Source: Papio anubis (taxonomy: Eukaryota > Chordata > Mammalia > Primates > Cercopithecidae). Taken from it: a stretch of 64,000 bases of DNA. Below the pieces are notes generated by a model, which saw only the letters and a program-made list of their open reading frames with translations, made no database searches and had not been told where the DNA came from. Positions 36,133 through 47,018 of the stretch are shown here, in pieces. A program made the translations under genes and the position numbers. The stretch lies in assembly GCF_008728515.1 (NCBI RefSeq), contig NC_044991.1, positions 36,846,968 through 36,910,967 of the forward strand. Direction: 5' to 3'. Position 1 is the first letter of the stretch; each line of letters opens with the position of its first letter.

Positions 36133-37650
36133 TGCGAGGTGACAACTTGCTAGCAGCCCTCACTCTTGGTGCCTCCTCGGCCTCCACGTTCACTCTGGCA
36201 GTGCTTGAGGAGCCCTTCAGCCCACCACAGTACTGTGGGAGCCCCTCTCTGGGCCAGCCGAGGCCAAAGCCAGCTCCCTCTGCTTGCAGGGAGGTGTGGA
36301 GGGAGAGGCATGGGTGGGAACCAGGGCTGCATGCAGCACTTGTGGGCCATCGCAAGTTCTGGGTGGGTGTGGGCTCAGCAGGCCCCTCACAGGAGCCACT
36401 GGCAGGCGCCGCCAGCCCCAGGCAGTGAGGGGCTTAGCACCCAGGCCAGCAGCTGTGGAGGGTGCTCCAGGTCCCCCAGCAGTGCCGGCCCACCAGGGTT
36501 GTGCTCAAATTCTCACAGGACCTCAGCTGCCTCCCCACAGGACAGGGCTCGTGAACTGCAGCCTGCCAGGTCCAAGCCTCCCCATCCCCCCGCCCCCCGC
36601 CACTGTGGGCTCCCACCCAACCTAAGCCTCCCCAATGGGTGCTGCCTCCTGCTCCATGGTGCCCAGTTCCATCAAGCGCCCAAGGGCTGAGGAGTGCAGG
36701 CACGTGGCGCAGGACTAGCGGGCAGCTCTGCCCACCGCCCTGATGCAGGATCCACTAGGCGAAGCCAGCTGGCCTCCTGAGTAGGATGGGGACTTGGAGA
36801 ACCTTTATGTCTAGCTAAGGGATTGTAAATACACCAATCAGCACTCTGTGTCTAGCTCAAGATTTGTAAATGCACCTATCAGTACTCTGCATCTAGCTAA
36901 CCTAGTGGGGACTTGGAGAACTCTTCTGTCTAGCACTCTGTGTCTAGCTAAAGGATTGTAAACACACCAATCAGCACTCTGTGTCTAGCTCAGGGTTTGT
37001 AAATACACCAATCAGTACTCTGGGTCTAGCTCAAGGTTTGTAAATACACCAATCAGTACGCTGTATCTAGCTAACCTAGTGGGGACTTGGAGAACTTTTC
37101 TGTCTAGCACTCTATGTCTAACTAAAGGTTGTAAACACAACAATCAGCACTCTGTGTCTAGCTCAGGGATTCTAAACACACCAATCAGCTCTCTGTAAAA
37201 CGGACCAATCAGCTCTCTGTAAAATGGACCAACCAGCTCTCTGTAAAATAGATCAATCAGCTCTCTGTAAAATGGACCAATCAGCAGGATGTGGGTGGGG
37301 TCAGATAAGGGAATAAAAGCAGGCAGACGAAGCCAGCCAGTGGCGGTTTGGGGGTCCGCTTCTAAGTTGTGGAAGCTTTGTTCTTTTGGTCTTTATAATA
37401 AATCTTGCCGCTGCTCTCTCTTTGGGTTCATGCCACCTTTATGAGCTGTAACACTCCCTGCGAAGGTCTGCAACTTCACTCCTGTCAGCAAAACCAGGAA
37501 TCCACCAGAAGGAATAAGCTCCAGACACATCTGAACATCTGAAGGAACAAACTCTAGACACACCATCTTTAAGAACTGTAACACTCACCGTGGGGTCGCA
37601 GCTTCATTCTTGAAGTCAGAGAGACCAAGAACCCATCAATTCCGTACACA
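36133..37650 (+). mobile_element. LTR12C-like LTR (ERV9), nearly complete
   Basis: Begins TGCGAGGTGACA directly after a G-rich polypurine tract and ends ATTCCGTACACA; about 1.5 kb, the LTR12C size. In order: GC-rich 5' half of U3, tandem enhancer repeats (about 36806-37285), AGATAAG then AATAAAAGC TATA-like element (37312-37320), AATAAA polyadenylation signal (37397-37402) and U5. Its promoter points toward NKX2-2, about 25 kb away. LTR12C copies are known to act as promoters in primate cells. Confidence 0.88.
36806..37285 (+). repeat. ERV9 LTR U3 enhancer tandem repeats with CCAAT motifs
   Basis: Repeats of roughly 40 bp (gtctagctca...tttgtaaatacaccaatcag) are followed by four 24-bp units at 37190-37213, 37214-37237, 37238-37261 and 37262-37285 (tctctgtaaaa...ccaatcagc). 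Most carry CCAAT; the second and third short units have lost it by substitution. In ERV9 LTRs such repeats bind NF-Y and related factors. Confidence 0.85.
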
Positions 37651-37947
37651 AAATGAGTAACAGATCCATACTGGAGAAAAGAAAAAAAAAAGTCTCATTT
37701 AAAAAAAAACAAAAAAACAAAAAAACCCTATTCCAAGTAATTTTGAATGCAGTACTCTATTTCTCCTCAGTTTAAAATCAAAAAGAACTAAATAGATATT
37801 GAACTTCAATTAGAATGTTTGTTTATCTCAATGGTATGTGTTTGCAACACTGAAGCTTCTTCTGTATTATGTGGGATTGAGCAAATGAATAAATAATCAG
37901 CGACAGGTTTCCCACCATTGAAAAAGGGAATTAGAAATAGTGAACTT
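37651..37947. other. AT-rich flank of the LTR, with A-runs
   Basis: A-rich interrupted runs near 37680-37727; nothing else. Confidence 0.4.
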
Positions 37948-38095
37948 GGCCAGGCATGGTGGTGTGTACCTGTGGTCCCAGCTACTCAGGGGGCTGAGGT
38001 GGGAGGATCACTTAAGCTCAGGAGGTCCAGGTTGCAGTGAGTATGATTGCACCAGTGTACTCCAGCCTGGGTGACAGAGCAAGACCCTGCCTCAA
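37948..38095 (+). mobile_element. Free right Alu monomer (FRAM-like), sense
   Basis: 'ggccaggcatggtggtgtgtacctgtggtcccagctac' to 'gcaagaccctgcctcaaac'. Confidence 0.8.
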
Positions 38096-38098
38096 ACA

Positions 38099-38215
38099 TA
38101 AAAAGAGAGAGAAAAAAAGAAAGAGGAGAGAGAGAGAGAAAGAAAGAAAGAGAGGGAGAGAGGGAGGGAGGGAGGGAGGGAAAGGAAAGGAAGGAAGGAA
38201 AAGAGGGGGAGGGGA
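38099..38215. repeat. (GA)n/(GGAA)n/(GGGA)n purine tract
   Basis: Roughly 115 bases of A/G only, extending from the Alu tail. Confidence 0.9.
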
Positions 38216-38284
38216 TCCATGGAAAGTACCAGATAAGTCTAGAGAAAGGAAAGGATCCATGGAAAGTAACAGATAAATCTAGAA
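38213..38284 (+). repeat. Direct tandem duplication, about 39-bp period
   Basis: ggatccatggaaagtaccag... and ggatccatggaaagtaacag... each run on to 'ataa(g/a)tctaga', separated by a short purine spacer. Confidence 0.85.
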
Positions 38285-38805
38285 TACATTGCTGTGACAG
38301 AACACATAAAGAAGTGCTCAAAAAATAATGAGATAGGCCAGAAGGACATTGGGGCCGGCTTGATGGAGCACCCTCTGGAGAAACCCAGAACAACCTGAGC
38401 ATCAAAATGATAAGATGGCAGTAGGTCATAATCCTTGTAATAAAATAAGAATCAATAGACCATACCAGGATTAATTAGTTATTTATCTCTTGAGAAAAGG
38501 TGAAGTCAATAAAATAATTTAAAACTGCTAGAGTAACAAAAGTCACTAAGAAAGGCCTTTTAGTTAGCTCACTTAAGTTCTAAGAACTGAGAAGGCAAAT
38601 TTGGATTATTCTTAGAAGGAGAAATCCTCCTGAGGGCAGGACTATGGTGTCCAGAAAGAAGGCTTTGACCGCAGAGCCTTGGGCTCACCCCTCGAGCTGG
38701 CTACCCCATTCTCTGTAGGATAGGTGCTAGGGAAGGGTTCACTTCCCCAGGTATGATAGCTGGAGAAAAATCCAGAACATGCTGGAAGTACCCTGCCTCT
38801 ATTTG
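38285..38805. other. Intergenic sequence, nothing recognised
   Basis: No gene or repeat assigned. Confidence 0.4.
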
Positions 38806-38809
38806 CTGT

Positions 38810-39240
38810 CACATTTATTTTCTATTGCTGTGTGATAAATTACCACTAAGTTAGGAACTTCACCAAGGCAAACTTAGCCTCGGTACAGGTTAATGGGGGT
38901 CCTCTGCTCAGGGACTTCAAGATGTCCGTTGGGGCTGTTATCTCGTATGAGGATCAGTGTTCTCACCCAATCTCACTAGTTCTTAATGGAATCCATTTCC
39001 CTGTGGTTGTAGGACAGGGACTCCTCTCACCTTCAAGGGGGTGCTCATTAGGCCCTTAGGTAATTCCCAAAGTGGCTGTTTGCTTCCTTCCTGACAAGCA
39101 CCAGGTCACCCTGGGTGTTTTACTCTCTTCAAAATGGCTCCCATGACTAGGTCAGACCCACCCAGATAATATCCCCTGTGATTAACTCAAAGTTAACTGA
39201 TGAGTAACCCGATCACAAAAGTGATATCCTGTCATATTTG
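38810..39240 (-). mobile_element. Unassigned ancient repeat, probably antisense
   Basis: 'tttctattgctgtgtgataaattaccac', 'gtcctctgctcaggg' and 'gtgatatcctgtcat' resemble a common old repeat; I am not certain of the family. Confidence 0.4.
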
Positions 39241-39429
39241 CAGAAGGGAAGGGCTCATACCAGTTTGTACACGAGAGGGCTGGAATCTCGGCGACCCCCT
39301 TAGAATTCCATCTCCCATGACTGCTTTTTACAGGAGAAATTCAGCCAAGAATTCAGTCTCACTGTGGATAATAAATCACTTTGTAGATAATGAGAGGGGC
39401 TTTTACCCTAAAACCTAGGTATTTTGCTT

Positions 39430-39900
39430 AAAAAATTAAGAGAAAAAAAGCTGCAACAGCACTTGTGGTAATTCATCCTAAGAATATATTTGAAAAATAT
39501 ACTCCAAGGTATGTACAGAATAATGCCTGCAACATTCATTATAAAAGTGAAAAATTTGAAATCAACTAAATATCTGTCAGTAGGAGACTACTGAAATAAA
39601 TTATGGAGCATCTTTTTAAATGTTAGATCTATATTTAGTGACATGGATAGGTGTCCTAGAGATCCAGTCAAATGAAAAAGAAGCTTATGGAGCAGTGGAT
39701 TCCAAATAACCTCAATTATTTTATTTATACGTAGTTACTTAAACCTACGCATTTAGAAATCAAGAAATACATGTATAAAACTGTTAACAGCTGTAATCTC
39801 TGTGGGGTGGGATTACAGAGGTACCTTCACTTTTCACTTTATACTTCTGCACTACTCAAATTACTTTAAACGAGAATTTAATTTTCTTATAATTAGCAGC
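39430..39900 (+). mobile_element. L1M 3' end, sense
   Basis: 'attcatcctaagaatatatttg', 'cattcattataaaagtgaaaaatttg', 'tactgaaataaattatggagcatc'. Confidence 0.7.
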
Positions 39901-41390
39901 AAAAAGTTAAGTTACTTCTGCTTTGAGAAAAAAAAGTGAGGAATCTTAGAGGAGGATATTATTTTCTCTTTTGGTCACTAAAGTTACAGTCCAGCCTTTT
40001 TTTCTCTCCATCTTCAACTTTTCATACCATCTTGTCAAACAATACTAAATTGAGTGTTTTTTTAAGACAAAATTTGAGTTCCTTACTGATGAGCGACAAA
40101 TATATAAAACGCATACAACTATAGGGCATGTGGAGTAATTGGAATACAAAGTAAAAGGCCATAATATATATTTCTAAAACAATATAGTGATAATCGGAAA
40201 CTCAAACAAAATCATTTATGTACTACAAATGTATTACTTGCTTATCAGCTTCTGATTCATTTACTTTTGAAATTTGCTTATTCCTTCTGTTAAAACATTG
40301 CTGAAACCATCAGCCAGTTCATCTTTAAGAAAATGCACACTGGCTCTCATGTCATATTGATTTCTCAATGTGTCATTACAGTTAAGTTATTCTACAGCAA
40401 ACAATGCTAATACTCTGAAATAATAATAGATTTCAGCCTTGCTACAGTATTAGCTTCCAACATGTGGCTGTTTTGCATGCTAAGAATTAATACAACCTGC
40501 CAGGATCCTCTCGTCAGTTTGCCTCCCAAGTTCTCACACACAGGCTGTGTGCTTTCCCATCAGACATATTTTATCCAAATAATTTTGAAAGCAGTCATAT
40601 TTTGGAAATGTCAAAATTAAGAATACATGTTCTGTACGTGCACAGATGGCAGCTCTGGCTTCTGTAAGCAACAGAAACTCAAGACCCAGACAAGCAGAAG
40701 TTCTTTTCCAGGAAGCTGCTAACAGAAAGCTCAAGCAATATGACACTGCAGACAATGCCTGTAAATAATTCATTAAGGGTCATTATATAATCTAAATCAC
40801 TTCTCCTGGAAAATCTCAGCTGTCCTCACTTCCCCCTGTGAAGAGGAGCTATACTTGACTCCACCGAGATGGTGGAATCCTTTCTTGGGAGACACAATCC
40901 CCTGTTTAACTGCGATAGTCTACATATTGTCCTTGACAGTTCAGTTTGCCATTCAGCCAGACTGTAAAATAACAATAGCACCGGGGCGCCATCTGTTCCA
41001 CCCAGGTGTGTGTGTTCTGTGACTCTGCTCAGCTTGCTGAGTATGATGGGGGTGGGGAGGTTGGTCTCTCTGCTTCTGTTTGGTTTTCATCGTCTAAAGT
41101 GCCTTCTGAGTGGCTTGAGAGCATGGTTTTGTGCCTGGTACTCTTGTGTCATTATGTTCCATCTTAGAACTTGACGAGTCACCTGTATGTATTTGTGCCT
41201 GGAACAAACACAGTGTTTTCCCCTGAAATAACATACTCCCAGTGAGTTTCAATTTGGCAAGGACTGTCTCTGCTCTTGGTGAAAGGACTTCCGTGCCCAA
41301 GAAGTAAGAGGTTCATCCAAAGCACAACTTTCCTGCAGGTTTTGGCATTCTTTGCAGGAGTCATGCCATAGTAACAAGCAGGAATGAGCG
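39901..41390. other. Intergenic sequence, nothing recognised
   Basis: AT-rich with no repeat recognised over 1.5 kb. It could hold conserved elements, but composition alone does not show it. Confidence 0.4.
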
Positions 41391-41394
41391 TGTA

Positions 41395-41745
41395 TTCGTC
41401 CCTTTTGTGCTACTAGAACAGAATACCACAGACTGGGTAATTTATAAACAAGAGAAAATCATTTTCTCACAGTTCTGGAGGCTGGAAAGTCTAAGATCTA
41501 GGCGCTGGTATCCAGTGAGAACCTTCTTGCCGTGTCATAATATGGAGGAAGGCGAGAGGGTGAGAAGAGAGACAGCCTACTATCCAAAGCCTCTTTGTAA
41601 GGCAGTAAGCCCACCCAAGAGAGTGGAGCCCTCATGACCTAATCACATTTTAAAACCCCACTTCCTAATACCATTACATTGGAAATTAAATTTCAACATG
41701 AGTTTTAGAGGGGTGAGCATTCAAACCAAGGCAGAGAGTAAGCAT
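41395..41745 (-). mobile_element. MaLR LTR (MLT1/MSTD-like), antisense
   Basis: 'cagactgggtaatttataaac', 'ctcacagttctggaggctggaaagtc', 'ccctcatgacctaatcac', 'cttcctaataccattacattgg', 'aaaccaaggca'. Confidence 0.8.
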
Positions 41746-42432
41746 CTGGTTAACTTCAGAAACCATTTGAAAGCCAACAGTTCTCCAAGGTTCTCAGCTG
41801 GCTGTTCTTCACCTGGTTGTTTTTAAAGTAACCTATCTGGGGCAGATGAACTGCAGTGGGATAGGATGAATTTCATAAAACATGCATAGATCCTCATTTT
41901 AAAATGGCAAAGATAGGCCCTTCAATGATTACGTAGACCATTAAAGAAAGATAGTCTGGTTGTCCCCACCTAACAGTCCAGATGGAAAAGATGATGAAAT
42001 CAGAGTTCAAAGTACATGAAAATAAATGTTTTGGTTTATTTGACTAGTACAGCCTGAAGCAACCAGCAGCAGGTTTGAAATTTCCTTGGCCACTCATATT
42101 TTATCATAAAAATTCACATAAATTCTGTTTTCTCCTCCACAACGTATCTGTATTGTTCATGTCAAAAAATAGCGTCACCAACATTTCAACACAAGGGGAA
42201 ATAGAGGCCATCTCTTAACTGTTTTGCTGCATAACTTGCAAGATGCTATATTTATACCCTTCTTTGGATTCTGGAAAACTGGTCCCTGTTGAAAAGAACT
42301 GCCACTGCACCTCTGAGTTGGCAATGAGCAACTTCTTGTCTCTGTTTTGGCATTGCCATGTTTTGAGAATCCAAACTTATGAATCATGCATTAAAATAGC
42401 CCTCAAGGAAAATGCACACATACACACACATA

Positions 42433-42469
<37 letters not shown>

Positions 42470-43285
42470 CACTGCACATGTCAGATAAAGTATTGAAAAG
42501 CCTGGCAAGAAATAACACCAGAGAGCAGCATCTGAATGAAGGACAAGTGAACACAAAGCAAACAGACCATATTGATCTCAGATCATACCTAATTACGGAA
42601 TTACCATTGTCTTGTCCCCTGGTGGTGTCGCTCACTTTGTCTCTCGGTATTCTTCTTCTGATGCCTTCTATTCAGTCTGCTTATTTCCTCAATATCATTT
42701 TCCAAACTCACTGCTTTCAAATAAACACCCTCTCCCTCAGATTCTTCTCTGTTTCCTGCAGCACACATAAAGCCCGGTGCCACCATCTCAGGTCCACTTT
42801 ATGTGCTCCAGCCCTGCTCTTGTCTATTCTCAGTGCTGCTTGCATGCCTTCCCCATGGTCCAGAGGATCCCCACCACTGGAAAATTCTGTTGTCACCTCA
42901 ATTTAAGCCTGGTGGGATCTTTGCCCACCACCACCCACCTTGAGATCCTGTTCTTTTCAGGACAACTCAAAGAAATGACTTTGCAAGGGCAGTCAAAGTT
43001 ACTAGCATAAAAATATGATAAGACTGACTGTTGTAGGACAAATGCCAAGAAGTATGGAAAGTAGACAGCAACTACCTTCCTCGTCTGCAAATAAAAAGAC
43101 TGACTGGCATGGTTATGGGAAGTAGAGAAGGGAGTTATATTTTGGAATGCTATGAAGAGATATTTGAAACACTTGCAGATTTAATTATTCATCTCTTTTA
43201 AGATCCACTTTCTCCAGGAACTACTTTATTGACCAGCAGGTAGACACATAGACGAATGCCTTAGGTTGGCAGTATGTAGAAAAGT
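41746..43285. other. Intergenic sequence with one CA microsatellite
   Basis: No gene recognised; the microsatellite at 42415-42467 is listed separately. Confidence 0.4.
42415..42467. repeat. (CA)n microsatellite
   Basis: Imperfect, then perfect, CA dinucleotides. Confidence 0.95.
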
Positions 43286-43289
43286 GTTA

Positions 43290-43640
43290 AATTCAGCCTT
43301 TTAATCCAGAAATTTTCCAGGAAACAGTTCTAAATAAATACTCTCCTATGGGTTCAAAGATTAGTACATTCAAGGATCGTTTTGGTGCAGTATTAATTGG
43401 AGTTAAACTTGGAAACAACTTAACGTCCATCATTAGAAGATAAGTTAAAGAAATTGTGATGCACTGATACTGTGGAATATTATTATTCAGCCGTTAAGAA
43501 GAATTAAAGACCTGCAGAGATCAAAATACATTGATAAGTGAAAAAAGGCAGACAGAGCGATGCATACTGTATGATAATATTATATGTATATGTGTGTGTA
43601 CATGAATACATGTACATTGCATGTGTGTACACATAGACCC
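43290..43640 (+). mobile_element. L1M 3' fragment, sense
   Basis: 'ttggaaacaacttaacgtccatc', 'gtggaatattattattcagccgttaag', 'gataagtgaaaaaaggcagac'. Confidence 0.75.
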
Positions 43641-44418
43641 AGTGCTAGCCACATAAGGTTCTATGCAAATTAGAGTTCTCCTGCAAAGCACTTTATTTCT
43701 ATTTGTTGGGGGGAAAAGTTATAATAAATAAACAAATCTTTAAAAACCTAAACAGGAAAAAATGAACTTTCCTTCTAAGACCCTCTGGGAAGTTATATTC
43801 TAAATACCAGAGCTTTGATTGACTAGGAATGAACTAATCAGAGCCCCAACCAATTTTTGGCATGCTACCTCTTAGAGAAAGGTGAAAGTCCATCTTTAGA
43901 ATAAACTTGCTCATGCCAGGGATAAAGCATCTACTTCTCCCACCCCAAAAGGAAAAACGCAGGTCATTCCCTAGCATTAGGACACAGTCTAATCACCCAC
44001 ACTCTTCTTGTCCTGAGAAACTGTGCAATAACTCCAGAAATCACAAGATCCTCTTAAAATGCTCAATTATCTTTAGAATACTATAATCACATTGGATGAA
44101 TGTGGACAGATACATTCTAGAAATACTTCCAACAACAGATTAAAACAAAACGATTGTATTAGCTCTAAATTAAATTTTAAGTGTTTTACACATAAAAATC
44201 CCACTCCTCAAGCACTTGTAGTTTAAATTTTTACTCTTAAAATGATGTCTGCTAGAAGGGAATAAAATAGACATTTGACCCAAAATCTCACTAATGATTT
44301 GTAGTTTTGGTTAAAAAAAAGAAAACTTCTTTTTTTTAGCTCAAAGCATTTTAGGAAGTAGTTGATACTAATGAACTTCATACCATCTTCCCCTCAGGGA
44401 AAATAGCAAGTGGGGGTA
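43641..44418. other. AT-rich intergenic sequence, nothing recognised
   Basis: No gene or repeat assigned. Confidence 0.4.
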
Positions 44419-44714
44419 TGTTTGTTTGTTTTTGAGACAGAGTCTCACTCAGTCAACCAGGCTGGAAGGCTGGAGTGCGATGGCGAAATCCTGGCTCACT
44501 GCAACCTCCGCCACCCGTATTCAAGTGATTCTCCCTCCTCAGCCTCCCAAGTAGCTGGAATTACAGGTACCCACAATTATGCCCGGCTAATTTTTGTAGA
44601 GATAGGGTTTAGCCATGTTGGCCAGGCTGGTCTTGAACTCCTGACCTCAGGCGATCCACCCACCTTGGCCTCCGAAAGTGCTGAGATTATAGGTGTGAGC
44701 CACCACGCCCGGCT
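44419..44714 (-). mobile_element. AluS-type, antisense
   Basis: 'tttgtttgtttttgagacagagtctc' to 'gagccaccacgcccggc', with a small insertion after 'ccaggctgg'. Confidence 0.92.
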
Positions 44715-46607
44715 GCAGGTAGGTTTTAAAGACTCATAATTCAGAAACCGTCACACAGAGTCCCCCACCCCACCTCTTCGTCCCACATTTACATCATCTG
44801 ACATTCTTCAGATACCATTTTCCAATTCAGTATTAACCACCAGAGAGGAAAAGGCCTTGGGCACACTTTTGAACACTTATCTACCTTGGCGGTTGGAACA
44901 GTTTGTTACCTCCACCTCCGTATGGCCCCCGCATTTCCTTTCCTTCTGACCTCACCAGAGGCAGAGAGCAGGAGTCCCACTCTCTCCCTGCAGATGGTCT
45001 TTCCTATCGTATTTAAAAGCCATGGGTAAGTTTCCCTTCAGCCTGAGGAAAGAAACGCCCACCATGTGAAAGGGAACATGGATAATTTTTTTAAGTTTTT
45101 GGAGCATCCTCAAAAGCACAAGATGCGAAGAGTAATCTAACACCACCCTCCATAAAACAAGAAAGAAGCATCTGCTGTGTCCTGCTCGAATGAACAGTAC
45201 GGGATGTTCACCTGGACAGTCGGTCCCTGCAAATCCCGAGAGATGTCCTGCATATGCATCTTTTGGAGTCTATCAATATTGATGCTGTGTTATGAACTGA
45301 GTCACCATCAACCAAGGTCTCTCTTGTCCCCTCCAGCCTGCCCTATGTAAACACTTCTGTGATTCGAAGTGTGCGGTTTCTGGAAAAACAATACATCTAA
45401 TTTTCTCCTCGTTCACAGAAATCATCTGTTTCTGCCACAAGGGCCTGTGAGAGGGAGAAGATTGTCATCCTACCTTTTAAAGTAAAAACCTTGGCCCTGC
45501 ATACGAATGACCTTCCAGTTCTGCAGACGTGGACCAAGAGAAAAGGTGTGCTCAACATCTGGCCACAGACAACTCCGCTGTTGTAACAATGAAGTGGTAT
45601 TTCCCCCAGGATGGAAACACGTGCTCAGGAGAATAAACAAACCTCTGAATGCTATCTGTAACAGCTCCATCTGCTGGTTCCCAGATAATGTTACAGATCT
45701 GACAGGTGGTCATCGATCATATTGATCCAATAATAAACAGTGCATTATAATAGAAGTTTTGTCGTTTTTCTTCTCAATTCATCCAGAACTGCTCCTGCTC
45801 CAGACACCAGCTAGCATACGCAAACAGCAACTGGGAAGGCTAAAATGGAGAACAAGTATGGCTTTGGAAGACAATCTAGCTAAATGGAGAACTCTCCAGA
45901 ATAAAGGATATAATAAAGGAACAGTGGGGCCCTGTCTGTCCATCTTTGCAGCATCAGACAATAGACCTTGCTATCCTGTTCCTTGGGTTTTCATCCCCTA
46001 AGGTGGAGGTAGTGATACTTGTAACTTGGGTCCAAGTGATGTTAAGAGGATTAAAATAATGAGGCCATGTTTGGTATGCTGTGAGCTCCTAAAAGTCATG
46101 AGTCATATAAAGACAGAGGCATTATAATTACATCTTCATATTCACTGGAAGTTATTATTAAGCTTAAAATCTCCCATTAATTCAGCGAGAATTAGATGTC
46201 TATCAGAGACATTCAGTTAGATATTGTAATATCCAAAAAAGGTAGGTTTGGTGAAAAAGAAGATGTGAAAGGGCCGTAGTAGGCAGAACTCAAATAGGCC
46301 AAGTTCATCATTGTTTCACGAGCAGGAAAAACAGGTCCAGGAAACTTTCTTGTCTTTTTTATTTAATACATATATGCCCACTTTCCTAATGGGATTGCTA
46401 TTCCAAGTTATTTTCATCTGCTTAAAAGTCATATACCATTAAATCCCAGAGGCCCACCACAGCACTGAATACCCAAACCTAAGACGTTTGTACACAGAGG
46501 CAGGCACTAGGATTGGACTAAATTTTGGCATCATCAGGGTACGATGGCTTGGGGGTTTTGGGCCTTCCATGATCTTCGTCATCCTCACCCTAAACCCATC
46601 CAAAGTG
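44715..46607. other. Intergenic sequence, nothing recognised
   Basis: No gene or repeat assigned in 1.9 kb; open frames are short and overlap on both strands. Confidence 0.4.
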
Positions 46608-47018
46608 TCATGGGTTAAATTGTGCCCCCTCCTGTCCAGAAAGAGGTATATTGGAGTCCTAATCTGCAGTACCTCAGAATACGACTTAATTTGAAGATAG
46701 GGTCTTTACAAACATAATCAAGTTAAATTTAAGTCATCAGGGTGGTGTCTAATTCCAATATGACTGGCGTCCTTGTAAAAAGAGGAACTTTAGAAACATG
46801 TAATAGATGGGTAGAGACAGAGAGAAGACGGTCATCTATAAGCTAAGGAGAGAGGACTGGAACAGACCGTTCCTTCACTACCCTCAGAGGGAACCACTGC
46901 TGCCAACCACTTGACTTTGGACTTCTGGCCTCCAGAAATGGGAGACTATAAGGTTCTGCTGTTTAAGCCACCCAGTTTGTGGTACTTGTTACTGCAGCCC
47001 CAGCAAACAAATACATCT
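46608..47018 (+). mobile_element. MaLR LTR (MLT1-type), sense
   Basis: 'gggttaaattgtgccccctcc', 'gaagatagggtctttacaaa', 'actttggacttctggcctccagaa', 'ctgctgtttaagccacccagtttgtgg', 'gcagccccagcaaac'. Confidence 0.8.

Larger units (their letters stand above)
29735..37650. mobile_element. Rearranged ERV9/LTR12-type class I endogenous retrovirus
   Basis: Two head-to-head parts. 29735-35055 is on the minus strand: RNase H, RT, protease, gag, leader and the 3' end of an LTR. 35056-37650 is on the plus strand: env transmembrane region, polypurine tract and LTR. The LTR pieces (34806-35055 and the end of 36133-37650) are inverted copies of each other. Integrase, the envelope surface subunit and most of the 5' LTR are missing. 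An internal inversion of one provirus, or two insertions back to back, could produce this. All genes are fragments and no complete virus is encoded. Confidence 0.85.

Noticed and set aside
29735..37650. A complete endogenous retrovirus with coding potential
   Set aside because: Gag is frameshifted, pol is broken in several places, integrase and env surface subunit are absent, and the two halves are in opposite orientation.
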